Assembly: GCA_020002185.1 (NCBI GenBank)
Contig: CM034532.1
Coordinates: forward strand, 50,097,349 to 50,161,348
DNA: 64,000 nucleotides
Source: Paraescarpia echinospica
Lineage: Eukaryota > Annelida > Polychaeta > Sabellida > Siboglinidae
Direction of reading: 5' to 3'
The notes beneath the pieces are model-generated. The model ran no database searches and was not told the DNA's origin. It saw only the letters and a program-made list of their open reading frames with translations. Shown here piece after piece: positions 1-10,880 of the stretch. A program made the position numbers and the translations under genes. Each line of letters opens with the position of its first letter. Within the stretch, counting starts at the first letter, position 1.

Positions 1-168
1 AAGTTACAGATGTACGCGTGTCATGACTCGAGCATTGTGCTGCTGCTGTCCATGCTGGGCTGTTTCAACCACCACTGGCCGCCCTACAGCGCTGACATCC
101 GCCTGGAGCTGTACGAGGCCCCGGGCTGCCATGACCGCTACTGGATGAAGATCCTCTACTGCAATAAG
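1..168 (+). CDS. ACP6: Exon of ACP6-like histidine acid phosphatase (partial)
   Basis: The frame is open from base 1 to a splice donor after base 168 (AAG|gtcgta, phase 0). The encoded segment contains YACHDSS followed by LGxFNxHWPPYxADIxLELYE. In histidine acid phosphatases the HD pair near the C-terminus supplies the catalytic proton donor, and WPP(Y/F)xxD plus a following ELY stretch is typical of the lysophosphatidic acid phosphatase (ACP6) branch. Enzymes of this branch dephosphorylate lysophosphatidate, in mammals in mitochondria. The N-terminal RHGxR part of the enzyme would lie upstream of the window. It continues in phase into 1717-1864. The donor is weak beyond GT. Choice of ACP6 over other acid phosphatases rests on remembered family sequence. 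Confidence 0.8.
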
Positions 169-1716
169 GTCGTATCTCGCCAATTGTCTTGTCGCTCATA
201 CTTGTAGCAATCACAACCACATTGACCTGTTTGGAGATCGCAAAGTTACCCTACCAAGCATGTGCGTATGCAGAGTTAAGGGGAAGCTTGCGTTCAAAAT
301 GCAAATGTAAACGTATAGCAAATATTATTGTTTGTCACTGTTTGGTTAAATTGAATTTCACGCTATGCAGATGAATCCAGTTTTACCCAGGATACTTTGC
401 ATAGAGCCGAAATGAACCGATCTCCGAACAGATCAGTGATAGACGTACTATAAAGTGTGAAAATGGTAAATCCAAGAATTGGGTTTATCGTATTGATAAA
501 TGTACAGGTAGTTAAGTGCAGTAAATTGTGATAAATGAATTTATTAATATTTATAACATCTCAATTGGTTTAAAATAACATATTCAATACATTGAGATAT
601 TTCGAAAATACACAGTTTCATGAGGAATTAAAGTATGATTACTTATGACATAATTACACAACAGAGAGTTTTATTCACAGTGTTTAATTTGGACATTTTA
701 TTATATAAAACCCTACGTAGCTGCAGAACAGTTAACCATGACAGTCATTGTGCATTCCCTATGAAGTGCCCTTATCTGGTCCATTACCTAGAATCTCGAG
801 CCAGGGGCAGTAATCATTAGCAGGAAGTTTGCTGAATCAGTTGTGCTTTGTCTCATTTGCGGTCTTCATTGGAGAAACCAGGCTGGTCACCCCCAAATTC
901 TAGGAATTTGTGGTTAGCGTTGCATATCTTCACCATAGCAGATGTTTACTACATATTTGAATGTTTTTTATTCAGTTTGACTGTGTCATGGATACAATAT
1001 TGAAGTTGCGAATCAGGTGTAGTAATTGAGCTAGCATATGTATCATTGTATGCGACTATGTGTATGGGGTATGTAAACATTTTCCTCCTAATCAATTTGT
1101 TTACATCTTGGGCATCAAACTTTCAGAGATAAATCTACAACCCTTCAGAAGAAATGTAATGCTATTATTTTTGTTTAATTCCCCATGGTAAAGGTTTTTT
1201 CCCAGTTTTTAGGATTAGTACCAAACATTAGATATATATTGGTTGTTTGCAACATAAAACTAACTTGTGACAATCATAGAAACCATGGTGAAATGAAAGC
1301 TGCTAATGTTTTCATCATACCAAATGTCCAGTATGAATACTCCAGAAAACCATCTTGTGTGGCTGTTTATGTACCGCTGTCAGGAGGTGGTTATTTTAGC
1401 TAGTATCGTAATAATTGTATGTATTCAGACACGTAGAAATAATAAAAAATTTAACTGTCCGAAGACACAGTATAAAAAGAATAATTTTTGTCGTCTGAAA
1501 ACATAGTCATTATGTACTGTATGTATTTGGACACCTAATATTAACTGATGTCCGAAAACATAATTTTATTATAGTCCAGAAAAATCATTATTTTGTAGAT
1601 TTTTATGGTGGCCAAAACATACAGTGTCCAAATACATACACTCATTATGGTACTAACAAATGAGGAACAGACAAGGTTGTTGTGTTGTGCTCATTCCATC
1701 AGTGTGCTGCTTCCAG
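169..1716 (+). other. Intron between acid phosphatase exons
   Basis: The two flanking exons join in phase 0 across this 1548-base stretch, which begins GT and ends with a pyrimidine-containing acceptor ending CCAG. It is AT-rich and shows no coding signal apart from a palindromic repeat at 1404-1652. Confidence 0.65.
1404..1652. repeat. Palindromic MITE-like repeat
   Basis: The left end contains TGTATGTATTCAGACAC and the right end, read as reverse complement, contains TGTATGTATTTGGACAC. A third copy of the motif lies near 1519-1540. The interior is very AT-rich. This arrangement is typical of a small non-autonomous DNA element, but exact ends and a target duplication were not identified. Confidence 0.5.
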
Positions 1717-1864
1717 GCAGTTGTGATATCTGGACTCAACTCTGATGAGTTTCCCTACATCTGCATGGACATGTTCTATGAAGTACTGAAGCACTACACC
1801 GTGTCCTCAATATCTGAATATTTCAAGCTGACCGGCTGCAGCATGTACAGGTCCCTTGGTGCAG
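1717..1864 (+). CDS. ACP6: Exon of ACP6-like histidine acid phosphatase, C-terminal region
   Basis: The exon follows the acceptor TTCCAG and starts in phase 0, matching the phase left by the exon ending at 168. It encodes a stretch with ISGLNSDEFPY, then CMDMFYEVLKHYTVS and a terminal TGC Cys. This parallels the C-terminal CPLDMFxxxxxxYTLSxExYxxLC segment of ACP6. Two donors are possible. One is a GC donor after 1864 (GCAG|GCAAGT), which matches the strict consensus for GC-AG introns and leaves phase 1. The other is a GT donor after 1850 (TACAG|GTCC), leaving phase 2. I prefer the GC donor because it joins 9421-9439 to read GAGESAPNG. Confidence 0.72.
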
Positions 1865-1889
1865 GCAAGTCAACGGAAATACACTTTAA

Positions 1890-2340
1890 TTTTAAAAGGA
1901 GGCAGTCTGTTCCTAGTTTTTCATTTATTGATTAATATAATGTTCTTAAGACTATAATTACTATGCTGAAAGTATAGTGTCCTCCAAATTGTGTTTAGAA
2001 AGTCTGTAACAACATTCACAATTTGGAAGATACGCCCCCAGAGCATGTTTTTAAATGTTCAAAACACCCAGTTTCAAAACAAGCTTTATTGGCAATAGCA
2101 CCAAATTAAGTTAACCACTGTATCCTTTGATGTTCAGCAATTTCCCATTTTCCCACGTTTAACACAGCAGACTTCCTGTTATAAATTACAACGCTGGCAA
2201 ATTCAGGTAGAGGAACAAACTGCCTCCCTTTAGAGGAGCAGACTGCCTTTTTTTAGAGTAACAGACTGTCTCCCTTTAGAGGAACGGACTGCCTCCCATT
2301 AGAGGAACAGACTGTCTCCCTTTAAATAAAGGTTCATTCA
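1890..2340 (+). repeat. Dispersed repeat, copy 1
   Basis: This segment contains AAAAGGAGGCAGTCTGTTCC, later a TTTCAAAACARGCTTTATTGG block and then TTTGATGTTCARC and CCCATTTTCCCACGTT. The same blocks in the same order occur at 50681-50975 (plus) and inverted at 52078-52462. No coding capacity or terminal structure was recognised, so the class is unknown. Confidence 0.75.
2211..2330. repeat. 23-bp tandem repeat, about 5 copies
   Basis: The unit is GAACAGACTGYCTCCCTTTAG plus AG, repeated about five times with point differences. It sits at the 3' end of dispersed repeat copy 1 and is not seen expanded in the other copies. Confidence 0.7.
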
Positions 2341-2928
2341 CAATTACCAACATTAATGTTACATCTTCATACAAAGCAAACTAATTCTCAGATCCCCCTC
2401 CCCTGTCATCCCCCTGAATTACTACTTTCCAGTGATGATAATTATCCAGGTTGAAAGTCATATATAGGTATGTAGCAATATTATGACACAGTGCATGTGA
2501 AGGATATATAATAACAATCATCATTTTCATGTTTACAAACATTTATTTACAATCACTATGGTTATGCAGTTCATGTATGACCAATATTTTATAATTAGTA
2601 TGTGGACATTGACCTCCTTTCCCCGTCTGTATGAATAGATACATGTCAACAATAAGACATAAGATGGTATGTATTGTTGCTCTCATTAGTCATGTGCTAC
2701 TAAATAAATTGAGTTTGGTTGTGAAAATAAAAAACAGTTATTGAAACTCACACATAGGTGCACAAGTATTCTAGTGTGGGATTTGTTGTAAGATCAAAAA
2801 TACCCATGTTTAGGAATCTTCCAAATAAAATAACTAGTTCCCTGACATACACAAAACAATCTTTTTGGGATACAAAAATGATACATTTGTATTACTCGCA
2901 TTTGAAGATAACGTTTTTGTAAACAAAA
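2341..2928. other. Intronic sequence, nothing recognised
   Basis: AT-rich unique-looking sequence between a dispersed repeat and mobile element A. No reading frame, splice signal pair or repeat structure stands out on either strand. Confidence 0.5.
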
Positions 2929-4200
2929 TAGTCCAAGAGCCAGGATGGTTTTAATTACGTTTTATTTGTCAAAAGGTCTGAGGGTGGTTTCTGGGGTAAA
3001 AATTACCGTAGAAACCGAATATCCATTTCTTACAAAATTCCACTTGGAAGATTTCTCAGAACTTGCACTGGAAGTGGGGCACCCTCAAATCACATCTACA
3101 TGTTTCGCGTCATTTTCAATAGTTTAAATATTATGAGTAAGAAAAGCCTGTAGCCACCACCAATACATATAAATGATGTATCAAATGAAAGCCTGATATA
3201 TTCTTGTTCTGCACGAGTGCTTCATTTAGTTCTAACTGCATTAAATCGTGACCTACGAAGCTGTATGTGACTATACCCAAATTGTGCACGAGAAGACGTT
3301 CAAAAAAAGACAGATCAATGACTTTCCGTTCTGTGGCAAGACCACAGATGAAACTACTGGTCCAAGTTACACATCATTAAAAACCAGTCTTACTCTGCTA
3401 ACATTTGGAACCAGTTATATGTAGGAACGACATCATGGAGCCAAGAAATTGTGTTTTAACGGGAGAAAAAAAAAAACATGAAAATTGACACACCGGTCGT
3501 CCACCAATTTGACTGCTTACATATCAAAACATTAATCGCCATAGTACCAACAATTATTATTGTGTTCTTATTTAATTTTTCCACTAATCTGAAGTGTTTT
3601 ACCAGTAATAATAATAATAGTTACAATTAGCTACACCATTTAAGTGCACAATATTGACGTCAGTGTTGTGTGCTACAGCACAACTTTTGCGGTTTCTTCT
3701 CAAGTCGGCACAACATAGATGTTCCACCTAAGTACATATGCATCTATGCTTCAAGCACAACTATTTATTATAGTGGAAAGTAGTTATGTAATCTAATACA
3801 TCAACCTCTTAGAAAAAACATACATGTAAAGAACGATGAGTTTAAAATGTACGCTGACAGTATAGGATTTGCTTTTCTGTAGACAGCCGAGGGCACAATA
3901 TGACTGAACTTTAGGCTTCATGTTCTCTCTAGGAAGGCAATACTCCTTAAAACAACTTATTTGCACAGTTTGTTAGATATTATGTTATACCACAATAACG
4001 GACTTTTATTTAATGAATGCTGCATGCTATGTAATCAATGCGTTTTGTTAACGCAAGCATGTTTTATAGGTTTTCAATGTATGTTGACCTGTAGAACATG
4101 ACTTTCTCAAAGTGAACTTGAATCGTACAACTTGGTGGTAAAACAACTGATAGTGTTAAGCCATTTGACTACAAGTCAAGTTAGAGATAGCAACAACAGA
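2929..4200 (+). repeat. Element A left inverted arm
   Basis: This arm matches 7773-9083 in reverse complement nearly end to end. Examples are the outer CCAAGAGCCAGG, the block AGTACATATGCATCTATGCTT near 3730, and the inner AGAGATAGCAACAAC near 4190. Several percent divergence and small indels separate the arms, so they are not a simple assembly mirror. Confidence 0.85.
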
Positions 4201-5289
4201 AGATAGCAAGACGTTTTATTTTGCCATAAAACTACCATTTCAGTATGATTTAACCATGGGTACCACACACAGTCACCCAACAGAAAGCTGAGGAATATGG
4301 TCTTCGTACTTCTACAAAACAAAAAAACAAAAAGCGTAAGAATGTGTGTTCTGTAACTCTTGGAAAGGCCGAGCGAGAATACCTGGGAAGCTGTGAGATG
4401 GAAAAGCAGAGGAGAGCATCAAGCAGACATGCAGCAGAGACATTACGCTATGAAGCTATGTTTTCACGAACAGCAGGATTATACTTCAAAACAAAGGAAG
4501 TCAAATATCACCATTCACACAAAAGAGCATACATTAAAAGCATACTAGCTGAAACCGAGAAACTGTCAAGTATAGTAAACTCACACAGTGCAGCATTGTA
4601 AACCCTAACACCACATAAAACCCACATTGATTGAAAACCAAGGGGCTGAACTGCTGACTTATCTGCACAGACAATATATGGAAAACATGACAATGATTGA
4701 ATCTATATATCCAGCCCAAACATTGTAGGAGAACATTTTGAAACAGTATCCTGCTCAGTTGCAGGGTGTATGATGGCTTTAGCTGATAGGTAGTTTGTCG
4801 GACTGGCTGACTCAGAAACAACTAGTCCTGATATTGTTTTATTAGTCCTTAAAATAAATGTGCTGGGTGCCACCATACTGTTGTATCATACATATGTGAC
4901 AGTTATGGCACATAGTAAAACTAACTGGCTTTATTTCATAAAGAAAACAAGCCATTTCTCATTTCAATTAAATGTTCAACTAAATGTGTCATTAATAGAA
5001 ACAAATAGTAGATCCAGTTGCAAAGTCATCAGAAGAAATTACTTTAGTTTAATCAGGGGCAGCAAACGGCAGTGGTGGACAAGGCGATGTCAGCAGAATT
5101 TGAAGCCTGACACCGATGGTGACGAAGGACCGACATTGTCGGACTAAGTTGCATCATTTCGCCTATGCTTTTCATTAGCGTTTCATTTTCCGAAGCCGAC
5201 TGAACAATCAGTATCATTGCTGGCGTTTGGTAACTTGCTAAAGTAATCACCTGATGTGGGAATAATGCAAGTACGATGGGATAGCACGT
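4201..5289. other. Core of element A, unassigned
   Basis: Several short open frames exist on both strands, for example an 85-codon plus frame at 4344-4601 rich in Arg, Lys and Glu. None matches a family I recognise. The region may be 5' untranslated or extreme N-terminal sequence of the element gene. Confidence 0.4.
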
Positions 5290-7072
5290 AACGATGTCTG
5301 TGACGATCAGACGGGCCTTATTTTGCAGCTTGCAGTTGAGAACATTCAAAGATAGCAACAAGCAGGGAGTGATCGTATATGACGCAAATATATGCGGGGA
5401 ATGTGCCGTAAGGTGGGCTACCTTCGATGAGAACTACTCGGCAGAAGAGGCAGCAGTTCATCACAGATCATGGCACAGCAGAGTACACAGCAAGACTTAC
5501 CACAAGCTATGACAGCAGAGGCCTTCATATCAGGACAAGGAGAGACACCACCAGAGCTGCTGGATTACTTCAGAGTTATACACCAGTTCCAGTGAGTCGT
5601 CTTCTAGCGAACGAATTGAAGGACTTGTTAAGTTAACGTCAGATGATGTCGTGTTTACAACTATACAAGGGGTCGAATAAAGGCATCCAAACACTTATGT
5701 ATGGGACTGGGAATCAGGAGTATGACAGGTAGCAGAACTGGAAGTAATCAACCGCTTCAGCCATTCCAACAGTTATAACATAGTGGAAGTGTTTGGAACC
5801 GACTTGGCCACAAATATCTGAGACAGGAAGTGTGCCACGCCAGATGGTACACACCAAGTCACGGTATATGCATGGGATTAGCATGGGATAAATACGATGA
5901 GAATAACGAGACATTGTCTGGTGGTGGTACTCCTCATGATACTGTACATATATATTTACAAAACATCGAAGATGACACATATTTTCAATCCAAAGATATG
6001 ATGGAGAAATAAATGTTGATCCTTCTCCCCGAGACTGCTTCCCTAGACGAAATACTGCTGATTCCATGTGAAAGAGACCACTTTGGTGCTTTATTTGAAG
6101 AAACCAAAGATCACAGAGTATTCCAGTTTGAAGTTCTTTATATGTAAACTTGATATGTCAAGACCATTGCAAATCACCAAAGTGGAGTACCGGGACATAT
6201 TATGATTGCTATTTTTAAGCCAAATCGTGCTCGTGTTCACCATACGTGCCGCGCCGTGCACTTCGATCAACTGACTGGACTATTAACTGTACTGCGGCAC
6301 AACCTTGAGCGGTATGGCCGTCGCTCGTTCTCGTGCGCAGGACCGATCCTCTGGAATGCGTTGCCGGAAGATTTACGACTGATACAGTGCATGGACACAT
6401 TTAAAGCTCGTCTTAAAAAACACTATTTTAAACTCGCTTTTAATGTTTAGTCGTCATAATTTTATACTTTAGTCGTCATACCCCATATTTATTTCATTAT
6501 CAGAAATTTCAATTGAAACTAATAATGTATTACTGTAGTTATTTATTATTTATTAATTAACTAATATATTTATTTATAATATATTTATCTCGCAATTTAC
6601 TATATAGTTGTTTTATATAGTTATTTATATATATATATACTTATTTTTACTACGGATGATATATAATATAATTTACATCAATGTCATCTTTGATTTAATT
6701 TCTCTAGTTCAGTTTTGTATTTATATGTTTTACTTGTATTATTATTATTATATTTATTTCTTATAATTTCTAACGACTATTGTCAACACTACTGAACAGA
6801 GTTCTACTTTGGATTTTAATGTATAAATTAAGTTATTATTATTTGTTGCTCTGGGTGAAATGCCTATGTGGATGGGTTGTAATTCGTCGGTATTGGATGA
6901 TCCATTGCCAAAATTGAGAATGACCTACATGGACTACCTCAACCTACCCCCGTCCCCGACGAGGCTGGATATTGTGGCAGAGACCCTCAGAATTTCACAA
7001 AAAGGTAGCACATGTGCATCTGTTGACATGACGTTGGAACAGACTGTTCACACAATGCTGCTTCTAGGTTAA
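5290..7072 (+). pseudogene. Broken N-terminal half of the shared element protein (element A)
   Basis: Read across frameshifts and stops, the plus strand gives in order: an ICGEC segment near 5390, a GQGETPPELLDYF segment near 5535, a KASKHLCMGLG..SMTGS segment near 5680, a GLAWDKYDENNETLSGG segment with HDTV at about 5875-5945, and, after a LINE insertion, a DPLPKLRMTYMDYLNLPP segment with VAETLRISQK at about 6897-7005. I recognise these blocks, from memory only, as the N-terminal half of a large uncharacterised protein common in invertebrate genomes and associated with transposons. The DQPLF and DHTNYAR blocks that should follow are absent here. Many stops and the LINE insertion make it a pseudogene. 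Confidence 0.7.
6200..6848 (+). mobile_element. LINE 3' fragment inside element A
   Basis: A plus frame at 6202-6450 ends with RRSFSCAGPILWNALPEDLR then TFKARLKKHYF. This FSxxGPxxWNxLPxxLR...TFKxxLKxxLF layout is the standard C-terminus of many CR1/L2-like retrotransposon reverse transcriptase proteins. An AT-rich 3' region follows, ending with AACAGAGTTCTACTTTGG and an ATAAATTAAGTTATTATTATT tail. The same 3' end recurs at 11390-11452 in element B. It splits the element A gene, so it is the later event. Confidence 0.8.
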
Positions 7073-7772
7073 CAGGATCGCATCATTCAACCACTTGTAC
7101 GTATACAGCCAGAAGTCATTGGGTGTTTAGTAGGTCTGTACGAAGTTGCCTAGTAGGCAGTCTCTTAGACAAGGGAGTAATGAAGAGCAATGTCGATGTT
7201 TAAAAGTCTCTCAAACCATACCGAATCACCAAATATAACTGTGATCACCAGAAGGTGGTTGAATGCGCTTGGAGAACTTGACTAATCTTTTCTCCATGGA
7301 GTCTGATGAAATCATTTACTGCCTCCCAACAGGAGTGCAACTAAATGATGACATCAACACTGATTTGCCAGGGTGTTAGTGAAAGGAAAAACCTGGTAGA
7401 ACAATTTCTTGACTAGTTGTTTCCATGATGAAGCTCGATTTGAAGAAAAAAAACAATCCCCTGAAGGAGGGTGCAAAATTATCTTTAGAGGAAACGGAAA
7501 GGCATTGGTTTTTATTATTCTGTATCGTCTTCTCGTGCGTATTTTTGGTATGGTCACACACAGCTTCGTAAGTCGTGATGTAATGTAGATAGAACTAATT
7601 CCAGCACTCCTGCAGCACCAGCATATGTCAGGCTTTTGTGTGATTTGTGGGACGTCGATAGAGGTCCATAAGTTTGGTTTTGTACAAGTAGCTTTCTATT
7701 GGATGACTGTATGTGGTAACCCAAGGTTAAATCATAATCATGGCGAAATACGTGGATGTCTTGCATAAGTTG

Positions 7773-9083
7773 TATTGTGTTGTTGCTATCTCTAATTTCC
7801 CCAATGATTTGTCATCAAATGGCTTAACACTATCAGTCGTTTTACCACCAAGTTGTAAAATTCTAGTCCTCATTGTACAAGTGATGTTCTACTGGTCAAC
7901 ATTGGATTTAAAAATATAAAAAACATGTTTGCATTAACAAAACGCAATGGTTACACAGTATACAGCATTCAATAGATAAAAGCTCGTTATTGTGGTATAA
8001 ACTATTTCTAGCAAAAATATGCAAACAATTTGTTTTAAGGAGTATCACCTATATAGAGAGAATATTAAGCCTAAAGTTCAGTCTGTGCCCTCGGCTGTCT
8101 ACTTAAAAGCATATCTAAGCCTACTGTCTTTCAAAGTGTCGCCCATGTTGTCGGCATACATTTTAAACACATCGTTCTTTACATGTATGTTTTTCTTAAA
8201 GGTTGATGTATTAGATTACATAACTACTTTTCAACTATAATAAATAGTTGTGCTTGAAGCATAGGCGCATATGTACTTAGGTGGAACATCTATGTTGTGC
8301 CGACTTGAGAAGGAACCGCAAAAGTTGTGCTGTAGCACACAACACTGACGTCAATATTGTGCACTTAAATGGTGTAGCTAATTGTAACTATTATTATTAT
8401 TACTGGTAAAACACTTCAGATTAGTGGAAAAATTAAATAAGAACACAATAATAATTGTTGGTACTATGGCGATTAATGTTTTGATATGTAGGCAGTCAAA
8501 TTGGTGGACGACCGGTGTGTCAATTTTCATGTTTTTGTGGGGGTTTTATTCCGTTAAAACACAATTTCTTGGCTCCAAGATGTCGTTCCTACATATAACT
8601 GGTTCCAAATGTTAGCTGAGCAAGACTGGTTTTTAATGATGTGTAACTTGGACCAGTAGTTTCATCCATGTTCTTGCCACAGAACGGAAAGGCATGGATT
8701 TGTCTTTTTTTGAACGTCTTCTCATGTGCAATTTGGGTATGGTCACATACAGCTTCATAGGACACGACTTAATGCAAATAGAACTAATTCAAACAGTCGT
8801 TCAGAACAAGAATATATCAGGCTTTCGTTTTGTTATCTCATTTATATGTATCAATGGTGGCTATGGGCTTTTCTTGCTCATAATATTGAAACTGTTGAAC
8901 ACAACGTGACATTAAACAACGTAGATTTGATTTGAGGGTACCCAATTTCCGATGCAAATTCTGAGAAATCTTCCAAGTAGTAAGAAATGAATATTTGGAT
9001 CCTGTGGTAATTTTTACCCCAGAAACCATCCTGAGACTTTTTGGCAAATAAAACGTAAATAAACCCTCCTGGCTCTTGGACTA
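7773..9083 (-). repeat. Element A right inverted arm
   Basis: Reverse complement of 2929-4200. Within and beside it, the segment around 8680-8825 (GGAACGGAAAGGCATGG onward) has a diverged direct duplicate around 7490-7640 in the core, so part of the arm exists three times in the element. Confidence 0.85.
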
Positions 9084-9420
9084 AAACAGGATCTCGGCAT
9101 TAAACTGGGCTCCAGATAATAAGCAGCTAGGCTATTTTAACTGTCATTGATGGGTAGGTTGTATGCCTTTATCCTCCTCAAGGAGCATTTTTGTTTCATA
9201 TATTCTTTGTGAAACACAGTTTTCTACTTTAGAGCAGAATCAGCGTGAAATCATGCGAAGTAGTTCATAAAAATCATTGGTGTAATTGCACTGAGGTGCA
9301 TAACATGACCAATGGTGTTGTCCCAGTTATTAACATCCTATTGCCAGTTTAACTGGTACGTCTGCACTATTGAATTTATAGACTGTGTCTTAACTTTTAA
9401 ACCGTGTTCTTTCCTTGCAG

Positions 9421-9439
9421 GAGAATCTGCTCCAAATGG
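9421..9439 (+). CDS. Possible 19-nt microexon of the acid phosphatase gene
   Basis: A strong polypyrimidine acceptor (TTCTTTCCTTGCAG) ends at 9420, and a strong donor (GTACGT) begins at 9440, leaving GAGAATCTGCTCCAAATGG. Joined to the GC donor after 1864 in phase 1 it reads GESAPNG and exits in phase 2. Joined to the alternative donor after 1850 it reads RICSKW. Both joins stay open. A 19-nt exon is short and could be chance, so RNA evidence would decide. Confidence 0.4.
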
Positions 9440-9585
9440 GTACGTATTGATTAATATTAGCCACTGATTACTAATAACCATTATTATGTTATGTAGATTG
9501 CTTTTTCGAAGTTTCAAGATCAGGAATTACTTAAATTGAAAAAGGTTTCAGCATCTGTATTCATTTCCATTACTTAAATCAGAAA

Positions 9586-9972
9586 CTTTCATTTTGCATA
9601 TCCAAAACGTATTTTACCTGGTAAAGGCTTTCGTCGAACGTATCACGAGTGTTCTTGTCTTCCTGATTCAGATGGCTTCCTTGATGTGCCAGATTCTACG
9701 GTTGGGTTCCTTGTCTACAATTTTTGCTCCCTCCCATTCTATGATGTGGTTTTCAGTTGTTGCATGGTCTATAAGGATGATTTATTGATGGTAGACATCA
9801 ATCTTTTTCAAGAACACCCGACAACAGAGATGAGGGCAATTACGAACTGCCTCACGTGTACAATGACGTCATTCGGCATCATCGGTACTGATGATGTCAA
9901 AGTGGTACGTTCGATGAACGTCTTTACCAGGTAGAATACATTTTGGATATGCAAAATGAAAGTTTTGGATTT
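9586..9972. mobile_element. Head-to-head Penelope-like element fragments
   Basis: The minus strand of about 9640-9775 reads DHATTENHIIEWEGAKIV then KEPNRRIWHIKEAI, matching the DHxxxxNHxIxW...R...RxIKEAIxIR region near the C-terminus of Penelope-like proteins (GIY-YIG endonuclease region). The plus strand of about 9829-9950 reads DEGNYELPHVYNDVIRHHR and, after stops, FDERLYQVEYILDM, the segment that normally follows. The last 65 or so bases (CTTTACCAGGTAGAATAC...) occur inverted at both outer ends. Stops show the fragments are dead. Confidence 0.62.
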
Positions 9973-10304
9973 GAAAAAGAACTATCCTGAAGAATGTTCA
10001 GTAATAATTTCCATTATTCGATGGCATAAATAAATCAACTGTGAACTTCCTCTATATGCAAATTTGGAAGTTACTTGATGACTGATAAGTGATAGCAGAT
10101 TAAATGTGGTATTATTTTTTTATTATACAGCATAAATGGCATCTGCATGGTCCGATTGTTGATGTTTACAACTAAAATGTGTTTGTTCTTGACATATTGT
10201 CCTTGTACACATTTGTACTTGGTATGTTTCAGTGCACTCAGACCTTAGTATATTTACATGTACTTATTTGCAACACTGGTTAGTATTTGTTATACTGTTA
10301 CTAC
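9973..10304. other. Spacer, nothing recognised
   Basis: AT-rich sequence between the Penelope-like fragments and element B with no coding or repeat signal. Confidence 0.4.
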
Positions 10305-10487
10305 TAGTACAGCGGCTAAGAGCCACAAATTTGACGAATTGTGCACTTTTTGACAAAAGCATGAAAATTGGCACACATGTAGTTTATGATATATATATAT
10401 ATATATTCATATAAAGCTAGGTACCCATCGACATGGTATCTAGCCGTCATTTTGATTTTTTAAATCCATTACCCAAGTTTCTTGTCA

Positions 10488-10880
10488 TCTAAACAACATA
10501 GAAACATGTTCTTGGTATCTAAACCATCATCTTCAGGGTCAAGGAATTTATTTCTGCTACAGACCATATCCTCAGATGACCGCCATATTGGAATTCAAGA
10601 TGGCCGCCATATAAATTTATTAACCCCAAGTCACTCAACTTCTAAGCAACATAGAAATATGTTCTTGGTGTCTAAACCATCATTTCAGGGTCAAGGAATC
10701 CATTTTTACCACATGCTGTATCCTCAGATGGCCGCCATATTGGAATTCAAGATGGCCGCCATGGAAATCTATTAACCACGTTGCTCAGCTTCTAAGCAAC
10801 ATTGAAACATGTTCTTGGTGTCTAAACCATAATTTTTAGGGTCAAGGAATTCATTTCTGCACCCACAGTGCACTAGCTCA
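10488..10880. repeat. Subterminal tandem repeat of about 148 bp, 2.6 copies
   Basis: Successive units start TCTAARCAACATAGAAA near 10491, 10640 and 10787 and each contain GGGTCAAGGAATTYATTT. Two of them contain CAAGATGGCCGCCAT and CCGCCATATTGG, which fit the YY1 core (GCCATNTT on one strand). One matching unit lies inverted near 12480-12605. Confidence 0.75.

Larger units (their letters stand above)
2929..9083. mobile_element. Mobile element A: long-inverted-repeat element
   Basis: Two arms of about 1.27-1.31 kb (2929-4200 and 7773-9083) are inverted copies of each other. Both ends read TAGTCCAAGAGCCAGG from outside in, and both are flanked by AAA, a possible 3-bp target duplication in low-complexity sequence. 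The core carries a broken plus-strand gene of the protein family shared with elements B to E (see 5290-7072) and a LINE 3' end inserted later. The whole element lies in the large intron between acid phosphatase exon 1717-1864 and the possible microexon at 9421. Confidence 0.8.
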
